Source of the DNA: Cognataquiflexum nitidum
GTDB taxonomy: Bacteria; Bacteroidota; Bacteroidia; Cytophagales; Cyclobacteriaceae
Direction of reading: 5' to 3'
Assembly: GCF_022538055.1 (NCBI RefSeq)
Contig: NZ_JAKZAM010000002.1
Location: 124,001 to 188,000, forward strand
Length of the DNA stretch: 64,000 bases
Positions 8,700 to 16,711 of the stretch are shown here, one piece after another (positions within the stretch are counted from its first letter, which is position 1; every line of letters starts with the position of its first letter). A program made the position numbers and the translations under genes. The notes under the pieces were generated by a model. That model searched no databases and was not told where the DNA came from. It was given only the letters and a program-made list of their open reading frames with translations.

Positions 8700-8957
8700 A
8701 TGGATAAAGAGAATGAATTTAACAGTCCCGAAAAACAAATCAATAATCCCCTACATGGCGTACGCCTTGCTGATATTTTGGATTATTTGGTAAAGAAACA
8801 CGGTTGGGAATACCTCGGTGACAGGTTTAGTTTTAGATGCTTTACCCATGACCCCTCTGTCAATTCAAGTTTGAAATTTTTGAGAAAGACAGATTGGGCA
8901 AGAAAAAAGGTGGAAGACTTTTATGTCAAATCCATCGAAAGAGAGAGACGAGGCTGA
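8700..8957 (+). CDS. VF530 family protein (DUF2132)
   Basis: 85 aa from the ATG at 8700. The diagnostic motif string is present: NPLHGVRLADILDYLV, then GWEYLGDRFSFRCF, then DPSVNSSLKFLRKTDWAR. VF530 proteins are small, mostly helical and of unknown function; many are thought to bind DNA, which I cannot confirm here. A longer frame starts at 8586 but its first 38 codons are not family-like. Confidence 0.9.
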   Translation: MDKENEFNSPEKQINNPLHGVRLADILDYLVKKHGWEYLGDRFSFRCFTHDPSVNSSLKFLRKTDWARKKVEDFYVKSIERERRG

Positions 8958-9362
8958 TTTTTTTTCTTGAAAATACTATCGTTTATTTCAGTTGACCTGT
9001 GGTGAATTATTCCTTTTTGATCCACTGATTTCTCCCCTTTTTATCAAGGTGAAGATTTATTTTAGCCTTTTTGAAAAAAAAATATTTTTTTTTCAGTCTT
9101 CCTAAATGGGTAAAAAGTAAAGCTGAAAAAGTAAAATGCAAATTCCTTGAATCGATTTACAATAATTAAATGATGTAATGGGTGCTGCATTAATTACTTC
9201 ATTTTCAGGTATTTTTCACCGAAATTATGCCAAGTTAAAGAGTTTGTATTTAGATTTTTTTGTCCCATATTAGATCCGAAATAGAGACTTGATCACCCAA
9301 TGAACAATGGTTTCTTTTCAGTTTTGTAATCGAAATCTTGTCTAAACACCACCTAAAACGTT
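8958..9362. other. AT-rich non-coding gap
   Basis: 405 bp without a convincing gene. The only structure I see is a perfect palindrome at 9072-9095 (TGA9-TA-T9CA type), possibly the terminator of the VF530 gene. Confidence 0.6.
9072..9095. terminator. 24-bp A/T palindrome downstream of VF530 gene
   Basis: TG, nine A, TA, nine T, CA: fully self-complementary. It could fold as a weak bidirectional terminator or be a cruciform-prone site. The stem is almost all A-T. Confidence 0.35.
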
Positions 9363-9575
9363 ATGAAAAATAAAACAAAATTTATTAAAGCGAATTTGTA
9401 TGCGCTTTTTGCAGTCCTATCTATTCTGACATTCTATGACATGGTAGGAATTGAAATTGGGAACTCGGTTTCTGCAATAGTTCCAAATGCAGTTTTGTTG
9501 TTAGCCCCACAACTTGGCTTTGTTTGGTATTATTGGAGGTCATATAGCGTGAAAAGCAAGAAATTATCAGTTTAA
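9363..9575 (+). CDS. Small hypothetical membrane protein
   Basis: 70 aa, not recognised. A lysine-rich N-terminus (MKNKTKFIK) is followed by two hydrophobic segments (about 10-28 and 38-58) and a basic C-terminus, so both ends probably face the cytoplasm. The ATG at 9363 is preceded by an A-rich stretch. It stands alone between two non-coding gaps; no partner is suggested by position. Confidence 0.5.
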   Translation: MKNKTKFIKANLYALFAVLSILTFYDMVGIEIGNSVSAIVPNAVLLLAPQLGFVWYYWRSYSVKSKKLSV

Positions 9576-9705
9576 TAGAGTTTCTTGAAATTTAAAAAAG
9601 TAAAAAACGTAGATTGTAGTAATAGTATAGGTTTTTGGTTTTTTGGTAATGACCCTTCAGGGTTTATTTATTTTTGATTTAAAGGTTAAATGGTAGCATT
9701 CTGGT

Positions 9706-9752
9706 CTGGGGATTTTTGAAGTTTTAAGCTTCAGAAATCCCCGGTTTTTTTA
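9706..9752 (+). terminator. Intrinsic terminator-like hairpin
   Basis: Stem CTGGGGAT..TTTGAAG (9706-9721) against CTTCAGAAATCCCCGG (9729-9744), followed by a T-run. The nearest upstream + gene ends at 9575, so it either ends that transcript or a small RNA. Confidence 0.55.
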
Positions 9753-9937
9753 TTCAGATATATTCCTTTAGCAGCAGGGCCAAGGTTCCACTTTTAATTC
9801 TAAAAAGCTGAAAGTTTCGGCTTAAGTCCATTAATTCTTAGAAAGTAATTTTTGATACCATAATTTGAAAAAACTAAAACGGTTAGGATTTGTGCAGTAT
9901 ATATTAGGTGCAGATCCTTATCAGTTTCCAAAAATGA

Positions 9938-9966
9938 ATAAGGCAGGTCTATGAGGCCTGCCTTAT
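9938..9966. repeat. Perfect 10-bp stem ATAAGGCAGG / CCTGCCTTAT
   Basis: 9-nt loop. On the minus strand it is followed by a T-rich stretch, so it may terminate the M81 peptidase gene transcribed leftward. Confidence 0.4.
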
Positions 9967-10182
9967 TTAATAAATAGCTCTAACAAATTTTTGTTAGGTT
10001 ATCGTCTATGACTAGTAACCAACAACAATTCTCAACTAATCTGATGAATTCCCTGATGTTAGATACCTTTGTGTAATTATTTGTAAATAATATGCATGAT
10101 TTTTGTTCCAATAAGTAGCGTTTTTTTCTTGTTTGATATAGAATTTTCATGTCGATTCACTCCTGATTTTCAAAATCTAGCC

Positions 10183-11751
10183 TCACTTTTCGTAGGACAA
10201 GGGAATCAGTATTGGGCTGAGATCAGGATCTGTCATTTCCCTGTCAAATGGGAACATCGGCCTATTGATCCGCTTAAATTCCATCCTTTCCAAATCCTGG
10301 TCCACACCTCCCGGAGTAAGTGCCATGATCCAATTTCCCCTCATCTCATAAAGTTCGGGAACCAAATAGCCAATTTTCACCACCACCACATCGGTTTGCC
10401 TTGGGTCCAAACCAAGCCTGGTAAAGTCAGATTCCAAATGATAGGGTTTTCGTTTTTTGGTCACTATCACAGAGACACTTCCGACTTTGACGACCACTTC
10501 AGATACGGCATGCTGATCACCATGGACAATGGAAGTCACTTTGCCGGAAAGAAAAACCGGTGGGGAAAAACGGGCATCCACCTTGGCACCGGCATATCCT
10601 TCTACCTTGCCACCAACTCCGGCAGCTACTGCTTTGTCAATAAACTCCGGCCCGGGAATGGAGGCATAGATGAGAGAAGGTCCATCCTCGGATTTGAATT
10701 CAGGCCGCATCAAGATTTCATTCAAGGTCCAAGTGACATCACCGGCACCTCCTGCTGTGGGATTATCTCCCATATCGCTGATGATGTAGGGTCGCTTATC
10801 GCTGCTTACCGCTTTATCAAGGCTTTCTTCCAAAGTAGCTGTCGGGGCAATGAAATCAAACTCATGCCTGACATCCCAAAAGCTCTTGGCAAGATCGCCT
10901 GCTGTTTGCTTTACCAATTCCCCATCATCACCGGTCACCATGATGTAAGCTTGATTCCTCGGTTCATCCGCCCAAGCATAGCCAATCCAAATTCCGGCAT
11001 CTGTGACGCCTTCCTGATCTGCCGCAGGGGCTACTTTAGCATAAAGACTCTTGGCAGGGTCAATCCTCGTACTCGTTTTTTCACCCGGCAACAAAATCGG
11101 TACGGCCACCCAAGCCTTGTAGGTAGGTTTTCCCAATCCTTTTTCTAAGCGCTCCAGAAGATTGTCTACCGTCCTTTTTTTGGATTCCATGGCATCCTCA
11201 TGTGGTGCCAATCGGTAGCAGGTAATCAGATCTGTATGCTTTGCCAACCTTGGTGAGACGCTTCCATGAAGGTCCATAGAAGTGGAAATCACTGTTTCGG
11301 TTCCGATTACTTCCCTGATCCTCATGATCAGATCCCCTTCAGGATCGTCCAATCCGACTACGCTCATGGCGCCGTGGATATCGAAAAAAAGTCCGTCATA
11401 AGGAGCATTTTTCCGCAAGGAATCCAACATCTCAGTGATCAATGATTCATATGTTTCGCGTGTGACCGCTCCTCCCGGTAAAGCCCTCGCATAAAGTGCC
11501 GGTAGCCAAACAGCACGTTTGCGGTTGGCGGAATCAGGGGAGAAAAACGGGTACAAATTGAAAATCTCCTCGCCACGACTGACTTTGAAAGCGTCGATTT
11601 CACTGACAGCCGGTGAAAATGTACTTGACTCAATGGCGATTCCGGCAATGCCGATCCGCGGCAAATCATCAAGAGTGGATTTTTGGCTGCATCCAATCAC
11701 GAGGACAAAGAGGAATATGAAAATTGGGAGACTTGACTTTATTTTGTTCAT
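10183..11751 (-). CDS. M81 family metallopeptidase (MlrC-like), lipoprotein
   Basis: 522 aa. The N-terminus is a lipoprotein signal (FVLVIGCS). The mature part opens with the MlrC strand RIGIAGIAIESSTFSP. Zinc-ligand motifs typical of M81 are seen: FDIHGAM and, about 45 residues later, MDLHGSVS. The C-terminal MlrC domain starts near 330 with ISDMGDNPTAGGAGD. MlrC was described from microcystin degradation, but relatives here probably act on other small cyclic or beta-peptides in the periplasm. A 350-aa frame on the opposite strand (10096-11148) is a shadow. The gene stands alone. Confidence 0.9.
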   Translation of the reverse strand: MNKIKSSLPIFIFLFVLVIGCSQKSTLDDLPRIGIAGIAIESSTFSPAVSEIDAFKVSRGEEIFNLYPFFSPDSANRKRAVWLPALYARALPGGAVTRETYESLITEMLDSLRKNAPYDGLFFDIHGAMSVVGLDDPEGDLIMRIREVIGTETVISTSMDLHGSVSPRLAKHTDLITCYRLAPHEDAMESKKRTVDNLLERLEKGLGKPTYKAWVAVPILLPGEKTSTRIDPAKSLYAKVAPAADQEGVTDAGIWIGYAWADEPRNQAYIMVTGDDGELVKQTAGDLAKSFWDVRHEFDFIAPTATLEESLDKAVSSDKRPYIISDMGDNPTAGGAGDVTWTLNEILMRPEFKSEDGPSLIYASIPGPEFIDKAVAAGVGGKVEGYAGAKVDARFSPPVFLSGKVTSIVHGDQHAVSEVVVKVGSVSVIVTKKRKPYHLESDFTRLGLDPRQTDVVVVKIGYLVPELYEMRGNWIMALTPGGVDQDLERMEFKRINRPMFPFDREMTDPDLSPILIPLSYEK

Positions 11752-12074
11752 GGTGGAAAAGGAAGGTTTGGGTTGTATAGGACTACTATAATACTAAAAA
11801 ATATCGTAAGTGAAGGAACCGCTGCTACAAATTTGGGATCATGAAAAATTCAATAGGATCAAACACCTTTTTATTTAGTAGAGTTTGTAATTCAAATTGC
11901 CGAGGATTATCTTTCGATTAGGGGGATTGGTTAGAAAGCCAATTGCAAATGGGAATAATAAAGGAGAGGAATTGCTTCCAACTTCTGTACGGAACACATC
12001 CATTCGTAATATCAGGTGTTTAATTATTTCCACAAAGGGTATCTCAGAAATGGAAATAGATTTGTTAATTAAAG
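11752..12074. other. Non-coding gap
   Basis: 323 bp. I see no gene, hairpin or repeat in it that I can support; it holds the start region of the leftward M81 gene. Confidence 0.5.
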
Positions 12075-12356
12075 ATGAAAAAGTTTCAAGAAAATTTAAA
12101 TACTGCAGTATTGACAACTATACATGTGCTTGAAAACCAATCTCCAATCACTCATGTTCATCACTATGATGAAGATGGTGTATGGCAATTTTCAGGTTTA
12201 GAAGAGATTGATAATAACCAAGCTTTTAGAATTGTTTCGTTGGAAGAGATGATAAAACTAGATGATTCAATTTTAGAGGTTTCTGATTTACCATTAGGTT
12301 ATGAAGCCTACCGTGAAAAAATTGGATCATTTTGGAAAATTATTAAAATGTCATAA
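12075..12356 (+). CDS. Small hypothetical protein, DUF2185-like
   Basis: 93 aa. It resembles a widespread group of small soluble Bacteroidota proteins with the pattern NTAVLTT..VLENQSPI..V.H..DG.WQFSG, then VSLEEMIKLD.SI.....LPLGYEA.R and a final W. Related DUF2185 proteins have been proposed as immunity proteins of polymorphic toxins; no toxin gene is near, so this is only a possibility. The ATG at 12075 begins the conserved stretch. Confidence 0.6.
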   Translation: MKKFQENLNTAVLTTIHVLENQSPITHVHHYDEDGVWQFSGLEEIDNNQAFRIVSLEEMIKLDDSILEVSDLPLGYEAYREKIGSFWKIIKMS

Positions 12357-12597
12357 TAATCAGATAGTTTACATTATCTCAATGAAAAGCAAGGGCAAAG
12401 TTTGGCATTTGAACAGGAAACCTCCTCATTTCTGGGCTTTTGGTGGAAGGCGACCCATGAATAGAAATTGCAATGGGTTTCTATTCAGAAATCTTATGCT
12501 TCAGAAATGGACTAGAACACCCTTTGGGAATTCTATCTGACAGCGGTGTAGAGAAAACCCTGGGAATCAGGTTTTTTTTGACCCTTTTATTCACTCT
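12357..12597. other. Non-coding gap with terminator-like hairpin
   Basis: 241 bp. A hairpin at about 12554-12580 (AAAACCCTG / CAGGTTTT with one bulge, then T-run) could end the + gene before it or, read on the other strand, the minus-strand barrel gene after it. Confidence 0.45.
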
Positions 12598-13290
12598 TTA
12601 TTGAAAGGCCCAACCCACAAATACCCCATAATTTGGTTTAAAATTCTTTTCGGGACCGTATTGGTCCAAATTGGCTCCCAAACCAAAATTGAGCGCATTC
12701 ATTTTCAATCCTGCCCTAAGCTGGAGAAAACTCCTTGCATGGAGGTCGTCCCGCGTGCTGTGGATATACAGGAACTGAACCCTAGTGTATAAACTTGTTT
12801 TGGGACTTAAGGAAGGCTTGTATTCATAGATTCCAAAAAGTTCCACGTTCTTTTTTGAATGAAGGAATGCCGAAGCAACCGTCACCGCCACCCATTCTTT
12901 ATTGGCAAAGGAATGCTGTGCGCCCAATAGAGGAGCAAAACCGACAGCATTATTGATTGAAGTTCCTCCGACTAGTCCAAATCCTTTGTAAATATTATAG
13001 TTGATCAATATGGGCATTGCTAAGTCCAGATCCTCTTTGTTATTGTCATAGCTGGCTGACAATGAGGACACACTCAAAAAACCAAATTTACTCTCAGCTG
13101 AAAACTTTCTCTTGACCACCATTTGAAAAAACATCCTGTTGTTTCCAACCATAAATTCCACAGGGGTGGGAACTTTGGGTGGAAATTCCTGGGACATTGC
13201 AGAATGGGACATTCCTGCCCAAAGGAGAGCAATGAAAACACAGGATAAGTGGTAGCCGGGTCTATTTTTCAAACTTCGCATAATTTTCAA
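12598..13290 (-). CDS. Predicted outer-membrane barrel protein
   Basis: 230 aa, no named family recognised. An N-terminal signal (hydrophobic stretch ending AMSQ near residue 34) is followed by alternating strands with many aromatic residues, a glycine-rich centre (GFGLVGGTSINNAVG) and a C-terminal strand ending in WAFQ with a terminal aromatic pattern, all as in beta-barrels. It follows a Crp/Fnr regulator on the same strand after a 67-bp gap, so the regulator may control it. Confidence 0.6.
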   Translation of the reverse strand: MKIMRSLKNRPGYHLSCVFIALLWAGMSHSAMSQEFPPKVPTPVEFMVGNNRMFFQMVVKRKFSAESKFGFLSVSSLSASYDNNKEDLDLAMPILINYNIYKGFGLVGGTSINNAVGFAPLLGAQHSFANKEWVAVTVASAFLHSKKNVELFGIYEYKPSLSPKTSLYTRVQFLYIHSTRDDLHARSFLQLRAGLKMNALNFGLGANLDQYGPEKNFKPNYGVFVGWAFQ

Positions 13291-13357
13291 TTAATTTTTA
13301 TGCAAAGCTCCGCAAACAGAAACAGGAAAAAGTTGCTCTATGTCAACGTTTTGACTT

Positions 13358-13927
13358 TTAGAGATTGGCTTTCAGTCGGCTCAAAGTATATTGGGTAATT
13401 CCCAGGTAGCTTGCGATTACTTTATTGGAAAGCCTATTGAAAATACGCGGCTGCTGTTTCAGCAGCCATTTCAAGCGTCCCAAGCTATCGCTTCCCTGCA
13501 AGTCATAAATTCTTTTTTGGGTCGTGATATAGGCCGATTCAAGGATATTTCGGTAGATTTTGTTGACAGCCGGTTCATTTTCTACCAAGTAGAAAAAGTC
13601 ATCTTTGGTTATCGTAAGCACAACGGACTTTTCCAGGCTTTGGATGTATTCGATAGAGGGATCTCCGGTGATCAAACTTGTAAAGGAAGTGCCGAATTTT
13701 CCTTCAAAGGCAATGTACCTTGTATTTTCCAGTCCTTCATTGTTTACCGAAAATAAGCGCAGGCATCCCGAGAGGACAAAATAATTGAACCTGCAAACCT
13801 CCCCCTCGCGGAGTAAAAATTCATTTTTTTTGACTGTTTTCTCCTTAAAGTAAGGAGACAAAGCTTCGAGTTTTTCTTCGTCGATTTGGGTGAGGTCCTG
13901 AAAATAAGATTTTAAAATGGGATGCAT
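13358..13927 (-). CDS. Crp/Fnr family transcriptional regulator
   Basis: 189 aa, the normal length for the Bacteroidota group that senses no known ligand. Residues ~20-120 form the cyclic-nucleotide-binding fold (VKKNEFLLREGEVCRFNYFVLSGCLRLF). A dimer helix follows and the last ~30 residues form the HTH (KVIASYLGITQYTLSRLKANL). The family lacks the FNR cysteines. The downstream same-strand gene encodes a barrel protein and is the obvious candidate target. Confidence 0.85.
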   Translation of the reverse strand: MHPILKSYFQDLTQIDEEKLEALSPYFKEKTVKKNEFLLREGEVCRFNYFVLSGCLRLFSVNNEGLENTRYIAFEGKFGTSFTSLITGDPSIEYIQSLEKSVVLTITKDDFFYLVENEPAVNKIYRNILESAYITTQKRIYDLQGSDSLGRLKWLLKQQPRIFNRLSNKVIASYLGITQYTLSRLKANL

Positions 13928-14060
13928 ATTCTAAATTAATGGATTTAGTTTGAAATAAATATGTTGATCGGAGTTTTGCTAAAAAAAATATTGGGCAAAA
14001 AGGATTAGAAAGAAGTTCAAATTGAATTGATCACTCAACCTTCCCCAAAGTCTCAAACGC

Positions 14061-14088
14061 AAAAAAAAGCCCGGCATCAGCCAAGCTT
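14061..14088 (-). terminator. Terminator of tRNA-Ser
   Basis: On the minus strand: AAGCTTGGC-TGAT-GCCGGGCTT (9 bp with two G-T pairs) followed by a run of T, immediately after the tRNA 3' end. Confidence 0.8.
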
Positions 14089-14095
14089 TTAGGTG

Positions 14096-14180
14096 CAGAG
14101 GAGGAGGGATTCGAACCCCCGGTACCTCACGGTACAACGGTTTTCAAGACCGCCGCGATCGACCACTCTGCCACTCCTCT
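14096..14180 (-). tRNA. tRNA-Ser (anticodon TGA)
   Basis: 85 nt with a long variable arm, as in class II tRNAs. Acceptor arms AGAGGAG (5', at 14174-14180) and CTCCTCT (3', at 14097-14103) pair fully. The anticodon loop reads CTTGAAA, giving TGA. The T arm contains GGTTCGAATCC. The discriminator base is G at 14096; the CCA end is not encoded. Confidence 0.97.
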
Positions 14181-14320
14181 ATTTGTTTGTAAAACGAATT
14201 TGTCGTTTACGGATTGCAAATGTATGCCTTAACTTTGAATTTGCAAACCCCACCATTCCAAAAAGCCTTTGTTAAATGCTAATCTCCTGATTTTCTGATT
14301 TATTATTTTCAGGTTTAAGG

Positions 14321-14405
14321 CACTTCTTTCTTTTATACAACCATTAACCCAATAACCATTATCCATTAACTCAATCTTAATTCCTCATCTCCTCAATACC
14401 TCAAT
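14321..14405. repeat. G-free tract (AACCATTAACCCAATAACC type)
   Basis: 85 nt without a G on the + strand, built of TTAACC/AATAACC blocks. It runs into the last codons of the HEPN-CBS gene (stop side at 14385). Confidence 0.7.
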
Positions 14406-15113
14406 GATTTTCTCCAAATCCTCGCTGATGGTAATGATCCCGATCACCGGTTCATCTCTTCGGCCCGATTCGGTAATGAGGAGCGCTTCTGCAGGGTGTG
14501 GATTGCCAAGGCTTTCAACAAAATATTCACGCGCTGTCACAAAATCCGTATCCTTCTTGATGATTCTGTAATTTTTGAGTTTGAGGGTTTTTGTGATGAT
14601 GTCTTTGACATATGAATCTTTGAATAGCTTCAGCGGTTCTGAAGTTTTGGTCAATTCAGCCATCCACCTTGCAATGGCTTCAAAATTGATCAAACCTAAA
14701 ATAAACCCGTCCTGAATGATAGGTGCCTGACAAAAATCTTTTTCTACCAAGGTCTGAAGCACAGTTACCAGACTGTCTTCAGGGGAAACAGAATAGACTG
14801 TTGTCAAAAAATGTTGGGATACCAAAGGGGGATTCATGAGGATGCCTGATATTTTTTCGATTTCGGCGACTACATCTTCCCTCGGATCCGCTACAGGCTT
14901 TCCCTGCTTTCTTTCGGAATGAATAATGGCATTGCGGAGATTTCCAAACAATCTCAGCTGATCTCTATATTGCCTGATGATGAGGTTGGTCTCACTCATG
15001 TCATCGATCAAGTTGAAATAACTCACAAAGTTCCTCGCCTCTAAATTTCTCCTTAGAAAATTCTCGATAGCATTGAAAGCTTCCAGAAACCTGTCTGCAT
15101 TACTCATTTCCAT
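14385..15113 (-). CDS. HEPN-like domain fused to a CBS pair
   Basis: 242 aa. Residues 1-90 are helical and contain LRNAIIH (R60, N61, H65), which fits the R-N-x3-H ribonuclease motif of HEPN domains. Two CBS motifs follow: about 95-155 (LTTVYSVSPEDSLVTVLQTL.....APIIQDG.ILGLI) and 165-240 (VKDIITK...PVIGIITISEDL). CBS pairs usually bind adenosine nucleotides. Databases would probably call it only a CBS protein; the HEPN assignment is my inference from the motif and helical context. It is a lone gene between tRNA-Ser and ackA; no antitoxin-like MNT gene is adjacent. Confidence 0.75.
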   Translation of the reverse strand: MEMSNADRFLEAFNAIENFLRRNLEARNFVSYFNLIDDMSETNLIIRQYRDQLRLFGNLRNAIIHSERKQGKPVADPREDVVAEIEKISGILMNPPLVSQHFLTTVYSVSPEDSLVTVLQTLVEKDFCQAPIIQDGFILGLINFEAIARWMAELTKTSEPLKLFKDSYVKDIITKTLKLKNYRIIKKDTDFVTAREYFVESLGNPHPAEALLITESGRRDEPVIGIITISEDLEKIIEVLRR

Positions 15114-15414
15114 AAAAATCTTATTTTGATATTACAATCACAATTCTCTTAATCAGGACATCATTACTTCCCAAAAACAATTTTCACTTAATCACCTTCC
15201 ACCTCTTACCTTTCACTTTTAACAATTCAAGTTCTCCACTTTCCACTACACCAAACATCCGTCATCCGTCATCGGTCTTTACTTCCAACTTCCATACTTC
15301 CCACAACTTACCTTTCACCTCTTACCTCTTACTTTTCACCAATAACCAACAACTCAATAACCACTAACCAAAAACCCAATAACCATTAACCAATAACCCA
15401 ATAACCACTAACCA
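15114..15414. repeat. G-depleted intergenic tract between ackA and HEPN-CBS
   Basis: From 15276 to 15423 there are 148 nt with no G on the + strand; 15301-15420 is built of ACC/AATAACC/TTAACC blocks. RNA made from the minus strand (the ackA 3' region) would be C-free with many GG steps, prone to two-layer quadruplexes. No gene is seen. Confidence 0.75.
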
Positions 15415-16620
15415 TCATCCATTGACCAATTCAAAAGTCTGCTTTCCTATCTCCAATTCCTCATTGGTGGGGACCACCAGAATTTTGACTTTGGATCCTG
15501 AAATATTGATTTCCCGGATGTCTGAACTTCTCTTGGTATTTTTTTCCTGATCCAGATAGATTCCAAAAAACTCCATATCCTGACAGACTGCTGCGCGCAT
15601 TTCTGCATCATTTTCTCCAATCCCTGCCGTAAAGACAATGGCATCCAAGCCATTCAGCGCAGCGGAAAAGGTGCCAATGTATTTTTGGATCCGGTAAGCA
15701 TAAAGTTCATAGGCAAGCTTGGCGTCCTCGTTTCCATCCAATATGGCTTGTTTTACATCCCGCATGTCGCTGTATCCGCAAAGTCCCAACAACCCGCTTT
15801 TTTTATTCAGGATGTCATTGACTTCTTTGGAAGTATATCCTCGCTCATGGATCAGGTGGAAAATAATGGAAGGATCGATATCCCCGCAGCGTGTTCCCAT
15901 CACAAGCCCGCCCATCGGACCAAGACCCATGGAATGGTCTATGGATTTGCCGTCCTTGATAGCAGTCATGCTGCTGCCGTTGCCGAGGTGGATGGTGATG
16001 ATTTTTGGTTCGGAAATATTCAGGTATTCATTGGTTTTGCGGGATACATACTGATGGCTGCTGCCATGGAATCCATAGGCACGGATACCTAATTTGGTGT
16101 ACATTTCCTTTGGAATGGCAAAGCGATAAGCCCTGGGAGGCATGGTTTGGTGGAAAGCGGTATCAAACACAGCTACTTGTTTGGCTAGGGGAAATACCCT
16201 TTCGGCAACCGTGATTCCAAGGAGATTTGGTGGATTGTGTAAAGGTGCCAAGGCAAATAATTCTTCAATAATTTTTTTGACTTCACCGGTAATCAAAGTG
16301 GTAGCGGCAAACTGCTCGCCGCCATGGACTACGCGGTGACCGATAGCCTTGACTTCCGACATGTCAGACAAAACCCCTTTTTCGGGGTCTATCAAGAGGG
16401 ACGTCACTGCCAAAAGGCCTGCCTCATGGTCTTTGATTTCCTGTTGGAGTTTGAAAACTTCTTCTGAGCCATGGATATATAATTTGTGGGTCAAAGTGGC
16501 ATTTTCCAGCCCGATCCTATCTACCAAGCCACTACACATCGGAGATTCATTAGGCATGTCAAAAAGTTGATACTTTAACGAACTGCTGCCTGAGTTCAGA
16601 ACAAGAATTTTCATTTTCAA
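15415..16620 (-). CDS. Acetate kinase
   Basis: 401 aa, full length for AckA. It makes acetyl phosphate or ATP from acetate in mixed-acid overflow metabolism. Motifs: NSGSSSLKYQLFD at the N-terminus, HRVVHGG, HLGNGSS (phosphate binding), GTRCGDIDP and TAGIGENDAEMR near the C-terminus. The partner phosphotransacetylase gene is not adjacent; upstream on the same strand is an NfeD-type protease, downstream the G-free tract and HEPN-CBS gene. Confidence 0.97.
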   Translation of the reverse strand: MKMKILVLNSGSSSLKYQLFDMPNESPMCSGLVDRIGLENATLTHKLYIHGSEEVFKLQQEIKDHEAGLLAVTSLLIDPEKGVLSDMSEVKAIGHRVVHGGEQFAATTLITGEVKKIIEELFALAPLHNPPNLLGITVAERVFPLAKQVAVFDTAFHQTMPPRAYRFAIPKEMYTKLGIRAYGFHGSSHQYVSRKTNEYLNISEPKIITIHLGNGSSMTAIKDGKSIDHSMGLGPMGGLVMGTRCGDIDPSIIFHLIHERGYTSKEVNDILNKKSGLLGLCGYSDMRDVKQAILDGNEDAKLAYELYAYRIQKYIGTFSAALNGLDAIVFTAGIGENDAEMRAAVCQDMEFFGIYLDQEKNTKRSSDIREINISGSKVKILVVPTNEELEIGKQTFELVNG

Positions 16621-16711
16621 TATTTATTAACCTAAATCCAATAGCCAATTAACCAATAACCAAATACTTGTACTGAGCGGAGTCGAATTAACCAATAACC
16701 CTTAACCAATT
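16621..16711. repeat. Intergenic AACCAATAACC tract with GAGCGGAGTCGAA motif
   Basis: Same block type as at 14.3 and 15.3 kb (TTAACCAATAACC repeated), interrupted by TACTGAGCGGAGTCGAA at about 16671-16687, a motif I recall from other Bacteroidota intergenic repeats. Confidence 0.5.

Larger units (their letters stand above)
9576..10182. other. Non-coding gap with hairpins and a + promoter-like site
   Basis: 607 bp without a gene on either strand. It contains a terminator-like hairpin at 9706-9752, a 10-bp perfect stem at 9938-9966, a TACCTTTG box at 10064-10071 and a small hairpin ATTATTTGTAAATAAT near 10075-10091. These may belong to small RNAs or to the ends of the flanking convergent genes. 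Confidence 0.5.

Noticed and set aside
10096..11148. A 350-aa frame on the + strand
   Set aside because: It lies antisense to a clear M81 peptidase whose metal motifs are intact; the + frame has no recognisable domain.
12301..12540. A 79-aa gene after the DUF2185-like gene
   Set aside because: It overlaps that gene in another frame, with no family resemblance and poor start context.
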